DNA from: Trema orientale
Taxonomy: Eukaryota; Streptophyta; Magnoliopsida; Rosales; Cannabaceae
Reading direction: 5' to 3'
DNA: 64,000 bases
Assembly: GCA_002914845.1 (NCBI GenBank)
Contig: JXTC01000011.1
Coordinates: forward strand, 1,176,237 to 1,240,236
Below the pieces are notes generated by a model. The model worked only from the letters and a program-made list of their open reading frames with translations. It did not search any database and was not told where the DNA came from. The first letter of the stretch is position 1, and each line of letters starts with the position of its first letter. Both the position numbers and the translations under genes were made by a program. Positions 1 to 11,429 of the stretch are shown here, piece by piece.

Positions 1-2
1 CT

Positions 3-287
3 CCACATCACCAAGCAGAGCTTCTTCCTGACCTTAAATATCTTTTTGTACAATTTTTGGAGGAGAAAAGACTTCGTCATGAGGAATGGGAGAGAAAGAA
101 GACTATTTTTAACGTACAAATTGAGTCTCTATATGACTCCCTTGAAGTCATGAGAAGAACGGTGGCTATGATACATGCACAAATTACAAACATTGATGAA
201 AGCCACCATGAGAAGCTAAGCATAAGTGGAAAGACTTTGAGTTTGTTTGATGATGTTGACTCAAGTGAGGAGAAGAATCAAGAGTAG
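3..287 (+). other. unrecognised open frame, cut by the left window edge
   Basis: The frame is open from the first bases of the window to a stop at 285-287 and has no ATG inside it near the left edge, so it is the 3' end of something starting outside. The translated part is highly charged (many E, K, R, D and S) with a helix-like stretch, and ends in an acidic tail rich in D, S and E. I do not recognise a family. Because a probable gypsy-type LTR begins about 230 bp downstream, a fragment of a retroelement gag region is one possibility; the tail of a diverged host gene is the other. Confidence 0.25.
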
Positions 288-513
288 ATCGAGGAGGATA
301 ATCAAGAGTGGATCAAGGAGGAAGAATCAGAAGACAACACTTGTGAATAATTGACGTTGGGCCCAATAGCTAGTGGGCACACATGGGCCTGGCAGGCTTG
401 TGAGCAAAAAAAAAAAAATCCAGGCTGGCCCAGCGGACTAAAGGTTATAGGCCCAATCCGGCCTTGAGAGTATGGTCAGGCTGGGCCCGGGCCTATCTTA
501 AATAGGTCGGGCT

Positions 514-2154
514 ATGTTAACTCCATAAAATTGGAGTTATCTAGTGCTAATGTGCCTTAAATTTTGCTATGTTCTCGTTTATTTTAAGTTTTTTCAATTG
601 TTTTGATGTTTTGCTTATTTGTGTACATAGGAGAATAAAACAATGGTATTTTGATGTGAATTAAGGTGAATTTTTGTCTCGCAAATGGGTCTTTTAAACT
701 ATTAAAATTGAAGTTGAATCCGATACGGTCGTAATGTAATGAAAATGATGCAAATCGGAGCTCAAACAAAGAAATGGCGCATCCCAGAAGCCGCGGTGCT
801 AAACCAGTAGAAAAGTAGAGTTGCAGCGCCAAAAGTGGCACTCCAATACCAACTCTCGGATATTTTTGGCACCGTAACGCCATAAATAGCACCGCGCGCC
901 ATCTTCTGCGTCCTGGGTCAATAATTGAAGGCCGAAATCAACTTTTTAATGATCCAAAGGTCCAGATTCGGCCTGCCTTAGGTTTGTACGAGCCACCTCT
1001 TTAAAATCTTATCTTTTGGGGTTGAAAGAAGCATGTTAGGATAAGGAGAAAGAGAGAGAGGTAGCTATGGAAGGAGAGGAAGAAAAAGAAGAAGAAGATG
1101 AAGACATGCTCCAACAAACTCCATTTCTTGATTTCCTCCACAATATCAACACCATAGTTTGTTCTTAACTTTTTTTCTATTTATTTTCTTGTGAGTTTTT
1201 CTTTGTATTTTCTATATTTAGAGAGTAGTATAGTTGAAAGCAAATCCTAAGGAGAGGATTCAAAGGAGCAAGAACCAAGCTTGAAAAAGGAGCTTGACAA
1301 CTTCTATGAATACCTTTAAACTTTTCTAAGGGGAAATTCTTTAATTTTTCTCTCTTTAATTTTGTATTTCTTGAATTCATTGGATTATAATATTATTATT
1401 TTTAATTTATATTATGAACTAAATATTTCTTTGTCTAGTTTTACTATGTGAACTAACCTAGTATCTTTTGTTTGTTTATTTCTCTCATCTTTCATGAATC
1501 TAATCCATTATTGAATTACTTATTTTATCTTATGCTTATTCCTTCTATTTAACTGACCACTAAATAGATTATTAAGTGAAACCTTTATGAACTTGAGAAA
1601 GAGAATTTAGGTTTGGACATAGGTAGAATAACATAAGATCACCTAATGTGGGGTGAGTTTGCATAGAATAGGAATATACCTATGTGACTTGTGCAACCTT
1701 TGTGTGAGAATATTAATGAACTTAGTCAATTTATGTTAGGAGTAATATATTAGCTTGTCTAGGTATTTTCATTTATGTCTTGAAAAGGAATTTGTAAATA
1801 CATTTGAATTTTCGGTTGACAACTCTAGTGGATTAATTAATGTAAGGGAGAAATTGAGAGATTGTGTGTTTAAACAAAAGTTGGAGAATTAGTAAACCTA
1901 GATATTTTTCTTATTACTTACTTTCATTTATTTTGCATGATAGTTTAGTTTCCTTGGTTTTATTTCTTCAAAATCTATATATTGTTTGTTTGGATAAAGT
2001 TAGGGTTGAGATAATTTTGATACTTAGTATTAAATTAGAAATCAATCTTCGTGGGTCCGACACTCTACTTCCATATCTATATTACTTGTGACCGTGTGCA
2101 CTTGCATAGGAGTGTGTAATTTTATAGTTGCACATTCCAACCAATAAGCTGCAG
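514..2154 (+). mobile_element. probable solo LTR of a large Ty3/gypsy element
   Basis: A non-coding block of about 1.6 kb has the texture of a long gypsy LTR: GC-rich GGCGC-containing patches at 780-900, a purine-rich stretch at 1030-1110, and near 2050-2105 a segment with a 'gggtccgacactc' core and a 'gtgcacttgc' tail that I associate with Athila/Tat-type LTRs. It begins TGTTAAC and could end GCTGCA, flanked by ggcta on the left and ggcca on the right (4 of 5 bases match as a TSD). The surrounding DNA on both sides is rich in ggcc words, as in the hAT-type repeats seen elsewhere here, so the LTR may sit in an older repeat. No coding parts are seen; it is a fossil. The boundaries are uncertain. 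Confidence 0.45.
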
Positions 2155-3055
2155 GCCATAGTAATAGGCCATAGGCCGGGCAAAGGTGGGGTGTATATAT
2201 ATCCCCAAAATAAATCCTCTTAATTTGTCAAGTTGGATCAAAATTATCCCCATTACAAATTTTGACTTTTATCAATTTTTTTTTTCTTTAGTTAGGCCAA
2301 ACTGCCCCTTATGAAATAATAAAATTCTTCCTTGCCTACAAAAATAAAATTTAAATACCAAATATTCAAATTTATTCTTAAAAGATTATATAAATTTTTT
2401 GTTAAAAAAAATGGGAGTTTGGTTGTAGAGTCAAAAGGGTAGTTAAATTATTTCATTATTCTGAATAAGGATATAAGTGTTATTTCATAGCATAATTCTG
2501 AACCAATATATTCCAATGGATAATTTTGTTAAGATAGCTCTATTGTCACTCCTCTATCAACTCTATCCACATTATTCTTAATTTTATTTTCCCAAGTAAA
2601 AATTAAAATATAATAATAATTCTTACCTTATTTAACCTTCAAGTTATTTGTGTGTTCTTTTCCCAACCCTCTATCCTTCTTCTTCATTTTACATTTCTTG
2701 CTCCTATTCAACCCAAGAAATCAATAAGTTCTTTAATCTCCCATATAAAAATCATGATAATTTTAATAACTTCATTTTAATTAGAAATAACTTCATTTAA
2801 ATTAGAAATTGTAACTTATCTTCATATATAAATATATTTTCAGATCAAATCTTTCAACGATAACTTTGCGATATATGACATATAAATCAATATAAGAAAA
2901 CGGAATTCCTCTGATCGAGGAGATAACTGGACTTACAACTTATCATTAAACAAGAGAAAAAAAGAGAAAAAAATGAAAATATAATCTATATAGAATTTTA
3001 AACTTGGAAGTATCATGTGTATATATATATATATTACTAAATAGATATATGTATA
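2155..3055. other. AT-rich intergenic DNA
   Basis: No gene is supported. The stretch is strongly AT-rich with short homopolymers and ends in a TA-rich tract at 3017-3055 that abuts the Micron-like element. Confidence 0.5.
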
Positions 3056-3294
3056 GGTTCCCAATCTAATAGGTAATTTTTTTTACTTATAAATAGGTAT
3101 CTTTTTTAGCCGTTGGATTATGATCTAACAGCTACTATAATTTGAGTAGTTGAAAAAAAATAATAAAAATAAATATCCATTATTTATTTTTTTTCTCTCT
3201 ATTTTTTACCATAAAAAGACGTGCATGACTAACTTTAATTGGGCAAAAAATATCTATAGATAGGTAAAAAAAATACCTACTAGATTGGTGCCCG
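3056..3294. mobile_element. Micron-like MITE, copy 1
   Basis: A 239-bp element with inverted ends: the left starts ggttcccaatctaatagg and the right, reversed, reads cgggcaccaatctagtagg. It is flanked on both sides by TA microsatellite (about 3017-3055 and 3295-3320). Three more full-length relatives lie at 39099, 40851 and 46228. Insertion into TA tracts is the known habit of Micron MITEs; family membership is inferred from that habit. It has no coding capacity. Confidence 0.65.
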
Positions 3295-3761
3295 TATACA
3301 TGTGTATATATATATATATTCAAACTACTCTATTCGTAGGGAGGAAGAACTCTTTCATCTATAAGGTTGAAATTGGGATGAGGATCATAAAAGAAGAGGA
3401 AAAGAATACAAAAGTGAGTGAGGTTGGGTATACGAAAGAATAGAAGAAATAAAAATGGGTGAGAAAAGTATAGGTGTAAGTGCGAGTGGGAAAAGAAAAT
3501 CTACGTTAGTTTGAGGGTTAGTTTAGTAAAAATCTAAGTTACAATAAGATATAACCAATTTTTAAGTTCTTATTGAAATTATAATTTTAAAAATAGTGTT
3601 GGAAGAGCAAATAGAGGATAGTTATAGATCCACCCTTTTGTTAAATAAAATCAGGGGTATCTTTTTGCATTGAGCAAATTGATTGTTGATTTTGGCTTTT
3701 TTTATTGGATTTGAAAAGAGGGAAATCAAAGGGTAAATTAAGAGTGGAGGTGTGTCTCATG

Positions 3762-4400
3762 CTGTGCCGGCACAACCCATTTAAGTTAGGCACAAACATA
3801 CTTTTGTGTCGTATCGTACCATGTCACTTTTTAGTTGTGTCGTACTGTACTAGCCTATAGTATAAATTCATTGGCCCGACACGCCCCACTAGCTCATGCT
3901 CTAATGTGTCGTGCTATGTTGTACTTTCATGTCGTGCCGTGCTAGTTTTTTTGGGCCGAATCGACCCATCTAGTTAATAAATTTTGTTAGTTTTAGTGTC
4001 CCTTTTATCAATTTTTTTCCAAATAATTCGAATTATATAAAAAATGAAGGTAAATTTAATATAAAATTTTATCTTAACTAAGTTTGCATTGTACCTACTT
4101 AATCGTAAATTCAAATTTTCTTCGTCATTGTTTGATTCTAAGTTTGCAAAATCTTCTTTCCATATTATGTGATATGCTCTTTGCATTCATTTTTTTTCTC
4201 ATTTTTCCTTATCCTAGATTTATCATTTTTCCAATCTTTAATAACCTACCTAATAATTCCATTTGAGGAGGTGCTAATTAAAGTAGGAAAAAAAATAAAA
4301 AGACATGTATAAGGAAAAAAAAATGATAATAATACATATGTTTAAAGTGCTAACGTCTTGTGCCTATCGTGCCAGCGTGTTGTGCCGTGTTTGTATTAAT
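3762..4400. repeat. degenerate gtcgtgccgtgc-rich repeat, probably hAT-type
   Basis: The block has many variants of gtgccgtgc, gtcgtgc and ggcccgacac, most densely at 3762-3970 and again at 4355-4395, on either side of AT-rich filler. This layout (GC-rich, word-repeating arms and an AT-rich middle) matches the non-autonomous hAT-like repeats at 12577, 27821 and 30666. No clean terminal repeat or TSD was found, so the ends are approximate. Confidence 0.35.
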
Positions 4401-4649
4401 TTTCAAAAATTCTTAATCTCAGGGTATTATTTTATAAAGTTCAAATTTCAGGATTTAAATTGTAAAACAACCAAATCTTAAGGTATTTTTTTGCAGTTTA
4501 TACTATGATATTTATGTTGTTTAAGACATTGTAAAGATAAATTAAGTGTTTTACCAAATATGAGATATTTTTGTTATTATTCCTCACATTACTTTTTAAA
4601 CTTTTTAAGTGCCTATTTCCAACAATAACAATAAATATAGTAATAATAA

Positions 4650-5729
4650 GAGTTAATATCACCTAGGGTCCCCAACCTTTCCCTCGTGTATTGATTAAGT
4701 CCCCCTTTTTTTTCATAATTTTTGAGTCCTGAACCTTATGATTTTGTATCACTTAAGTCCTTTATACCATTTTCTATCAACTTTGCCGTTAAATGTGCAT
4801 GTGCCCCTCATGCGAGCATTTTTTAAGGGGTTTCGGGGAATTTTAATTGCAAAAAGAAGCATGTAGTTTTTTTTTGTCTTTTTCATGCTTTTTCTTTTTT
4901 TAAAAGTTCATAATTAAAAGGAAACATAGATAGAAAAAGTAAATAGCAAATAATTAAAATTATTTTTTTAAAAAGAAAATAATAATTATATCTCAAAAAT
5001 ATTTTTTTTGAGATATATTTCCATTATATTCTATTTATAATGATTTTTTATTTAAAAAAAAAAAAGAAAGAGAAAAAAATAATTTTTAAAAAAAAAAAAA
5101 TTATTTTCACTATAAATAGCAAATAATGAAAATATATCTCAAAAAATTATTTTTGAGATATAGTTGTTTTTTTTTCTTTATTTGTTTTTAGATATATTTT
5201 CATTATATGCTATTTATAATGATTTTTTTATTAAAAAGAAAGAAAAAAATAATATTTTTAAAAAGAAAAAAATTATTTTCACTATAAATAGCAAATAATG
5301 AAAATATATCACAAAAAATTATTTTTGAAATATAGTTGTTTTTTTTCTTTTTTATACAAAAAATAATAATTTTAATTATTTGCTATTTATTTTTTCTATC
5401 CACGTTTCCTTTAAAATTTAAACTTTTAAGGACAAAAGAAAAGATATGATTCTTTTTTTTTGAGTAAGCAATAATCACAACTATAGTTAAAAAGAAAAAA
5501 AATAATAATATTAGGTCTTCTTATAGTAATTAAAATTCCCCAAATTTCTTAAAAAATACTCACATGAGGGGCACACGCGCAAAATAATATAAAAGACTTA
5601 AGTAATACAAAATCATAAAGTTCAAGACTCAAAAATTACGAAAAAAAGGTAAAGAGACTTAATCAATACACGAGAGAAAAAAGTAGAATATACGAGAGAA
5701 AGATAGGAGACCATGGGTGATATTAATCC
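4650..5729. mobile_element. Mutator-like non-autonomous element with long TIRs
   Basis: The ends are inverted copies over well more than 150 bp: the left begins gagttaatatcacc and the right, reversed, ggattaatatcacc. Both arms then carry matching text (cacgagagaa, acttaatcaatac, aatcataaag, atgaggggcac) in mirrored order. The element is flanked by the 9-bp repeat taataataa (4641-4649 and 5730-5738), the size made by Mutator-like transposases, although that word is of low complexity. The centre (4860-5450) is AT-rich and contains repeated subunits of roughly 120 bp around 'ctatttataatgattttt'. There is no transposase reading frame. Confidence 0.65.
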
Positions 5730-6273
5730 TAATAATAATAATAATAACGCTTTTGGCCCCTTCTTTAAATGTTTTTTGGATTTCAAGGGCTGCCAACCGA
5801 TCGGCCCATGAATTAGCATCATGAACTTTTAGATCGGAACGCTCTGACTCTTTCTCTATTCAGGAGGTAGCCCCAGTTGTGGCTACCACTTTGAATTACT
5901 TTCAATAAATTTTTTCTTTCAGAGAGCAAAAAAATAATAATAATAATAATGGGTCATAACCTAGTTATTTTTCTCATTTGCAGATATGGGATCTAAATCC
6001 AATGATCCATGTTCCAATACTAGGTTCCCGTTTTGGAACATCAAGCGCTCCGTTTTGCCATTTTTCCTTTTCTTTTTTCACACGCAGAAGCTCGCCGCCT
6101 CCATTGAAGTGCCAGGGGGACGAAGATGAATCTGTATGTCTTTTTTGAATGAGCAGAGCCTGAAATCTGAGTCAGTGAAGTAAAGAAGCAAGAGAGTAAT
6201 AATATGTGGTAATGGAAGCAACCGAGTCCAAGAGGAGCCCAAAACGATCGGATCAAGAGCATATTCCAAATGA
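5730..6273. other. upstream region of the PPR gene
   Basis: Contains a short (aat)n tract at 5730-5745 and another at 5936-5950, then ordinary mixed sequence up to the PPR start codon. The 5' leader of the PPR gene presumably lies in the last few hundred bases. No TATA box stands out. Confidence 0.4.
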
Positions 6274-8046
6274 ATGGCAAGAGTTTCCATGCGAGACCTC
6301 ATCCGCTTCAGGAGCTCCATTCTTACATGCCCCTCTAGACCCTTAATTCATTCTCACCCACTTTCTTCTTCTACTGCCTCAGAAGTTTCCATTGAGACCC
6401 CAAAGCCATCTCACCGCCGCCAATGCTTTGCGCTTCTGGACCAATCTCAGAGCTTGATTCAGGTATCCCAAATCCATGCACGGTTGATTAGTTCAGGTCG
6501 ATTTGACTCCTTTTGGGCTAGGAAGGTTCTCAAGTTTTACTGGGATTTTGGCCATGTTGATTATACTATATTGATTTTTAGATATATAGATTTTCCGGGT
6601 ACTTACTGTATTAACACAGTTTTAAAGGCTTACTCTTTGAGTGCCAGTCCGAACCAGGCTGTGATATTCTATTTTGAATGGTTGAGGGAAGGGTTTTATC
6701 CCAATTGCCACACTTTTGTGCCGCTTGTTGGGTCTTGTGCGAAGATGGGTTGTGTTGAATCTGGACGGAAGTGTCACGCGCAGGCGGTTAAGAATGGGGT
6801 TGACACTGTGCTGCAAGTTCAGAACTCGTTGGTTCATATGTATGCGTGCTGTGGGAGAGTTGAGCTTGCTTATGAGGTGTTTGATGAAATGTCAATAAGG
6901 GATTTGGTGTCTTGGAATTCGCTTGTTGATGGCTATGCAAGACTTGGTTATATGGATTCTGCTCATAGAATATTCGACCTTATGCCAGAGAGAAATGTGA
7001 TCTCTTGGAATATAATCACTGGTGGGTATTTGAAAGGTGGGATTCCGGGGTGTGTGTTTAAGCTATTTAGACGGATGGTGAAAACTGGAATGAGAGGAGA
7101 CAATACCACCATGGTGAATGTGCTTACTGCTTGTGGTCGATCGGCTAGACTAAAAGAAGGAAGATCTGTTCATGGATTTGTGATCAGGGCAACCCTGAAA
7201 TCAAGTCTTTTCATCGACGCAGCTTTAATTGATATGTATAGCAAATGTCAGAGAGTGAAAGTGGCTAGTAGAGTGTTTGATAACATGGCAGAGAAGAATT
7301 TGGTTGGCTGGAATGCAATGATCTTGGGGCACTGCATTCATGGAAATCCTGAAGATGGTATAAATATGTACGAGAAAATGGTGGGTAAAAGAAGATTAAG
7401 AGTTGGAGAAAGCAATTCTTGTAAGAGTCTCAGGCTAGACCAAGGTCAAGGAGAAATGCTACCTGATGCAATTACTTTCATCGGTGTTCTTTGTGCCTGT
7501 GCTCGTGCTAGACTGTTAGAAGAAGGCAGAGGTTACTTCCATGATTTAATTAACATATTTAGGATAAAACCCAATTTTGCTCATTATTGGTGTATGGCTA
7601 ATATTTTTGTAAGTGTGGGGCTTATTCAAGCAGCAGAGGAGATCATTAGGAACATTCCACAAGATATTGTGGATGAGTCATCGGATTCATTGATTTGGGC
7701 CAATTTGCTCAGTTTGTGTCGCTTCGAAGGAGATGTTTCTTTGGGGGAACAAATAGCAAAATCTCTTATTGACAGGGAACCTCAGAATCTTTCATACTAT
7801 AAATTGATGTTGAATGTATATGCCGTCGCAGGTAGATGGAAAGATGTGGCCAGGGTGAAAGAGACGGTGAAGGGAAAAATAGCGGGTAGAATGCCAGGGT
7901 GCAATCTTGTAGACTTGAGAGAAATAGTTCACGATCTTAGAGTAGGGGAACACTGGGAAGAGCAGAAGGCAGAGTCCATATCTTTGGCTGATTTGGCTCA
8001 GAAGTTAAGGCCATCGAACACCAGAATACAACCGCCATTTAGTTAA
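6274..8046 (+). CDS. PPR protein, PLS class with E-type end (At3g51320-like)
   Basis: An intronless frame of 590 residues, as usual for plant PPR genes. PPR proteins bind organellar RNA one base per repeat, and PLS/E members mostly serve C-to-U editing in mitochondria or plastids. Residues 1-35 are rich in R and S with few acids, like an organelle transit peptide. Repeats run from about residue 60: I see the typical signatures VFDEM, DLVSWNSLVDGY, FDLMPERNVISWN, ALIDMYSKC, VFDNMAEKNLVGWNAMI and YWCMANIFVSVGLIQAAEEI. The C-terminus after about residue 470 is the E region, and no DYW deaminase domain follows, so editing would need a partner in trans. About 24 residues (around 373-396, rich in R and S) interrupt the repeat near 'MVGK'; this could be a lineage-specific insertion. 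The resemblance to At3g51320 is from memory. The first in-frame ATG is taken as the start. Confidence 0.9.
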   Translation: MARVSMRDLIRFRSSILTCPSRPLIHSHPLSSSTASEVSIETPKPSHRRQCFALLDQSQSLIQVSQIHARLISSGRFDSFWARKVLKFYWDFGHVDYTILIFRYIDFPGTYCINTVLKAYSLSASPNQAVIFYFEWLREGFYPNCHTFVPLVGSCAKMGCVESGRKCHAQAVKNGVDTVLQVQNSLVHMYACCGRVELAYEVFDEMSIRDLVSWNSLVDGYARLGYMDSAHRIFDLMPERNVISWNIITGGYLKGGIPGCVFKLFRRMVKTGMRGDNTTMVNVLTACGRSARLKEGRSVHGFVIRATLKSSLFIDAALIDMYSKCQRVKVASRVFDNMAEKNLVGWNAMILGHCIHGNPEDGINMYEKMVGKRRLRVGESNSCKSLRLDQGQGEMLPDAITFIGVLCACARARLLEEGRGYFHDLINIFRIKPNFAHYWCMANIFVSVGLIQAAEEIIRNIPQDIVDESSDSLIWANLLSLCRFEGDVSLGEQIAKSLIDREPQNLSYYKLMLNVYAVAGRWKDVARVKETVKGKIAGRMPGCNLVDLREIVHDLRVGEHWEEQKAESISLADLAQKLRPSNTRIQPPFS

Positions 8047-9222
8047 AGTAATACTGGTTTTTGGTTACCTATCTTCCATGCAGATCTGCAACTCATATCT
8101 CTATACTTCATATTGGAGTTTCTTCCGAGTGGAGAAGATTGACCGAACAGAACAACTGATAGTCCATCCTACAATTTCTAGGAAGGCAAGTGATATCGTT
8201 ACAATGACGAAAAGAAATGTTGTTAATTGTCAAGTAGCAGAGTGAATGAAGAAGGGATAAAACTACTGCTTCCTTCCTACTCTCTCTGTGCAAGATTCAG
8301 TATGTGATATGGACAAGCTGTCAAGTTAACAACAAACCACAAATTTTTTATTATTGCAATTTTTCTGGGAGCAAAGTTTTGTTATCTATGGATACATAAT
8401 TTACATTAATTTTGTCGATCATTTTAACCTTTTCCCTCGCTATTTTGAACATGATTTCATTGGGCGAACTGATTAAGCAAATGCATCATTTTGCTCTTCA
8501 TCAAATGTGAAGATCTAACAGAACATTGCCTAACTTTTTTCTTCACATGGATATCAGCAAATAGTATTCTCGTTTAATAACATGCGCGTAGCATTACACT
8601 GTAACCAGTTATGCTCTGTAAGCGGTGGTACTTTGCCATTAAAATTCCCTACCGTCCAGTGCATGTACGGGATGGGTGCATTTGAGTGTTTCCTTTACAA
8701 CCAACTCAAATGCATGCCTCGAGTTATCCTCTGATTTGAGTAATTAATGCAGTTATCAAACACACACAATATACAAGGTGAGTGTAGGATCCATACGTAT
8801 TGGTTTTCACTAATCCACAAGTGAGGGATAAAATCACTTTATCACCCAAGGTACCACTTTATCAAAAACTTGAATAGGACATGTATTGAAAAAGAAAGAT
8901 AGAATGCATGATAGCAATATCAGAAGTGCAAGACATTAGATCACAATTGTCATCCAAATACAAGTTTAATCAGTCGAGGCCAGAGTAAACACGAAATAAA
9001 ATACCAGTAAATTGATAAGCAGGACAAACCACTACCAGTAAAACCAGTATCCAACAATTCTTTACAATTCGAGGGGCCCAAAAGTACGATAAAAAAGACT
9101 ACGGAAAAAGTTCGAGGAAGTAGAAAGAAGGAATGAGGACGCTAAACAACTAAGCCTAATATAAAACCCCCACTGGAAGTATTTTCATACTATGCAACTC
9201 AAAAGATGATCACCAAATATGA
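8047..9222. other. intergenic region between PPR and SKP1
   Basis: The PPR 3' UTR and the SKP1 3' UTR (the two genes converge) account for part of this. I see no further gene. Base composition is less AT-extreme than in the repeat blocks. Confidence 0.5.
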
Positions 9223-10309
9223 TCATTCAAAAGCCCACTGGTTCTCCCGACGAACCTCTTCCTCTTCCTCTGGAGTAAAATCATTCTTGATGTTGAAGGT
9301 CTTCCTGATCTCCTCCGGGGTCTTTCCTTTGATCATATCAGCAACAGTCTGACAAGTCAAGTCCAGCAGGTTCTTGATGTTCAAGTAGTTCGCAGCCTGA
9401 ACAAGTGAAGCAAGAGAGTATTAAGTATGAAAGTATACATATAAACCAACAACGGGAAAATCCCACACACTGGTACAATTTTCAAGTTAGTCAATGAACA
9501 AATATGCATCGCTGAAATTTGGAACATGTCATGATCGAAAACTAGAAAAGTCATCTCAATCCTTACCATAACTTTGGAGATAAAGAAAACAAAAAATTAC
9601 AAATCTGTCAAATAAACAAATCATACACCAAAACAAACGGCAACCCTATAAACGATTCAAGACTAACTTAAAACAAACCAAAAAGAATCCAGAAACGACC
9701 CCCTTCAAAGAAAAAAAAAAAACCACCACTCAAAAGAACGTGTCTAAGGAAAAAAGCAGACCCAAAACAAGATGCCCTAATTCCATTAGGACAAAATAGT
9801 ATCAAATTCCATTAGCACTAGGGACAACAAGCAATTTCAATACCCTAGCCCCAAAATATTCTCGTGTACAAACCCCTAAAAATTTGAAAAACCTCAAACC
9901 CTAAAAATTTCAAATTTCAAAACTCTCAAACCCTAGGTAGAAACCCAAATAGTGAAACAACCTAGGAAACCCTATAAACCAAATCTAGCAAAATAGAAGA
10001 AGAAACCCATACCAGAATAAGGTCAAAGAGCGTGGCTTGGTCGACCTTGACGAACTCGGCATCCCAGGACTTGAGATCGTCGTCGGCGACGCGCTCATCG
10101 GGGTTGGTGGAATCCACGTGCTTCTTGCAGTACTCGATGACCTTGGCGAGGATCTTGCTGGTGACGTTGGGCAAAGGGATGCCATTATCGGCGCAGTCGT
10201 CCTCGATCATGTGCTTGATCGTCTGCGACTGGAGCGCCACCGCCTCATCCACCTCAAACGACTCACCGTCCGAGCTCTTCAGGACGATCTTCTTCGACGA
10301 CGACGACAT
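9223..10309 (-). CDS. SKP1: SKP1-like protein, SCF ubiquitin-ligase adaptor
   Basis: Two exons: 10309-10013 (99 codons, beginning [15 protein letters not shown]) and 9396-9223 (57 codons plus stop), total 156 residues, the normal SKP1 length. The donor is CTG|GTATGG and the acceptor TTCAG|GCTGCG, phase 0. Residues 1-65 form the BTB/POZ-like Skp1 domain that contacts cullin 1. The second exon gives the canonical C-terminal half with [49 protein letters not shown] and the invariant end WAFE, which grips F-box proteins. SKP1 links CUL1-RBX1 to F-box substrate receptors in nucleus and cytosol. The 616-bp intron contains several telo-box-like AAACCCTA words near 9890-9940. All residues look intact and the gene appears functional. 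Which Arabidopsis ASK gene is the ortholog cannot be told, but the sequence is of the conserved ASK1/ASK2 type. Confidence 0.96.
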
Positions 10310-10460
10310 GGTTCTGATTCAGCGAAACGACAACAAACACGGAAAAACGTCGACGTTTCTTCCCTTCTGGCCTAGAAAGACTCTTCTTCTTCTGCGAGAA
10401 AAGAGGAGCGAGGAGAATATGAAAAGGCTGAGGTGAGAGAAAGAGGGTCACTCACTGGCT

Positions 10461-10471
10461 TTATTTATAGA
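10461..10471 (-). promoter_or_regulatory. TATA box of the SKP1 gene
   Basis: Read on the minus strand the sequence is CTATAAATAAA, a good plant TATA box about 155 bp upstream of the SKP1 start codon. A start site about 30 bp downstream would give a leader of roughly 120-130 nt, whose minus-strand sequence contains the CT-rich tracts typical of plant 5' UTRs. Confidence 0.55.
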
Positions 10472-11063
10472 GGGTCTCATCGGCTGGAATAGTTTCTCTC
10501 CGAATAGACATGTGAATTCACGTGGCGTGATTTTATTGGGGGAAGTTTTTTTTTTTTTTCCTGACATGTCAATGTAGCCCCAAGCCAATCCATATTCGGA
10601 AGATAATAGGACGCTACGGATGGCCCACTCAATAAATGAATTGTCTTGTCGGTTAATAAACTCACCATTACTGATTAAAGTTGATTTTTATTTTATTTTT
10701 TTGAATTTGATGCATTTTTTCGGATCTTGATCTGAGGTAATTATTTGTTTTACGGAAGTTACCTTTTAAAAAAAATTTAAAAAAAGGGTAACAATGCATT
10801 ATATAGTTTGGAAAAGGATTACAACTTTGCGATTGTGTCGCTTTCTCTACTCAAAATGTGATTTTTTTTTTTTGAAAAAAAAAATGTGAAATTTATTCGC
10901 GTTTAACCTTTCAAAAAAGAAAAAAAATTAAAAAAGTACGTGAGCCCCTTTCTCTAGAAAACATTTTTTTTCGTTTTGAAAGATTAGAAAAAAGAATTTC
11001 AAAGCCCATAATAATGAGAAATAGAAACACAATATGGCATTAGTTCTTACCATTTGGAATAAA
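10472..11063. other. upstream flank of SKP1, no gene
   Basis: Promoter-distal sequence with several long A and T runs (for example near 10545, 10770, 10865 and 10915). No coding region or repeat with clear ends is seen. Confidence 0.45.
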
Positions 11064-11066
11064 TAA

Positions 11067-11429
11067 GGGGCCGTTTGGTTCACCCATTCCATTCCATTGG
11101 AATGGAAAATTTATTTGAATGGGTATTTATTTCAACAACTCTAAATTTTTCATTCAAGTGGTCTTTTGGAATGAGTGTTTGTTTCAACAATTTAGTTTTT
11201 CCATTCAAATGGTTCATCAGTCACATCAACTATTTGAATGAATTTTTGTGTCTTGGATGAGAATGGAGGGGAAAAGGTGTTTTTGAATGGTCCATTCCAA
11301 TACTCCCATTCTAATTATAACTCATTCCACTATTTTTTCTATTCAAATGTCTTCCATTCCAATTATAACAATACATTCCACAATTTCTATTCAAATACAC
11401 ACATTCAAATAGGCGAAACAAACGGGACC
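11067..11429. mobile_element. 363-bp MITE built of attccatt/caaatg words
   Basis: Imperfect TIRs: left ggggccgtttggttc, right (reversed) ggtcccgtttgtttc. The interior repeats 'ccattccattc' and 'ttcaaatg' in both orientations, so the whole can fold back. The left end follows taa (11064-11066), but the right end is followed by aag, so no clean TSD is confirmed. The terminus resembles PIF/Harbinger-type MITEs of plants. Short open frames over it are chance. Confidence 0.55.

Noticed and set aside
2155-3745. Possible large inverted-repeat element enclosing Micron-like copy 1
   Set aside because: Only a short ctcttaattt match between the ends was found; the arms do not align further by eye.
10032-10436. 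Long frames antisense to SKP1 exon 1
   Set aside because: They are shadows of the GC-rich, codon-biased SKP1 exon in the opposite strand.
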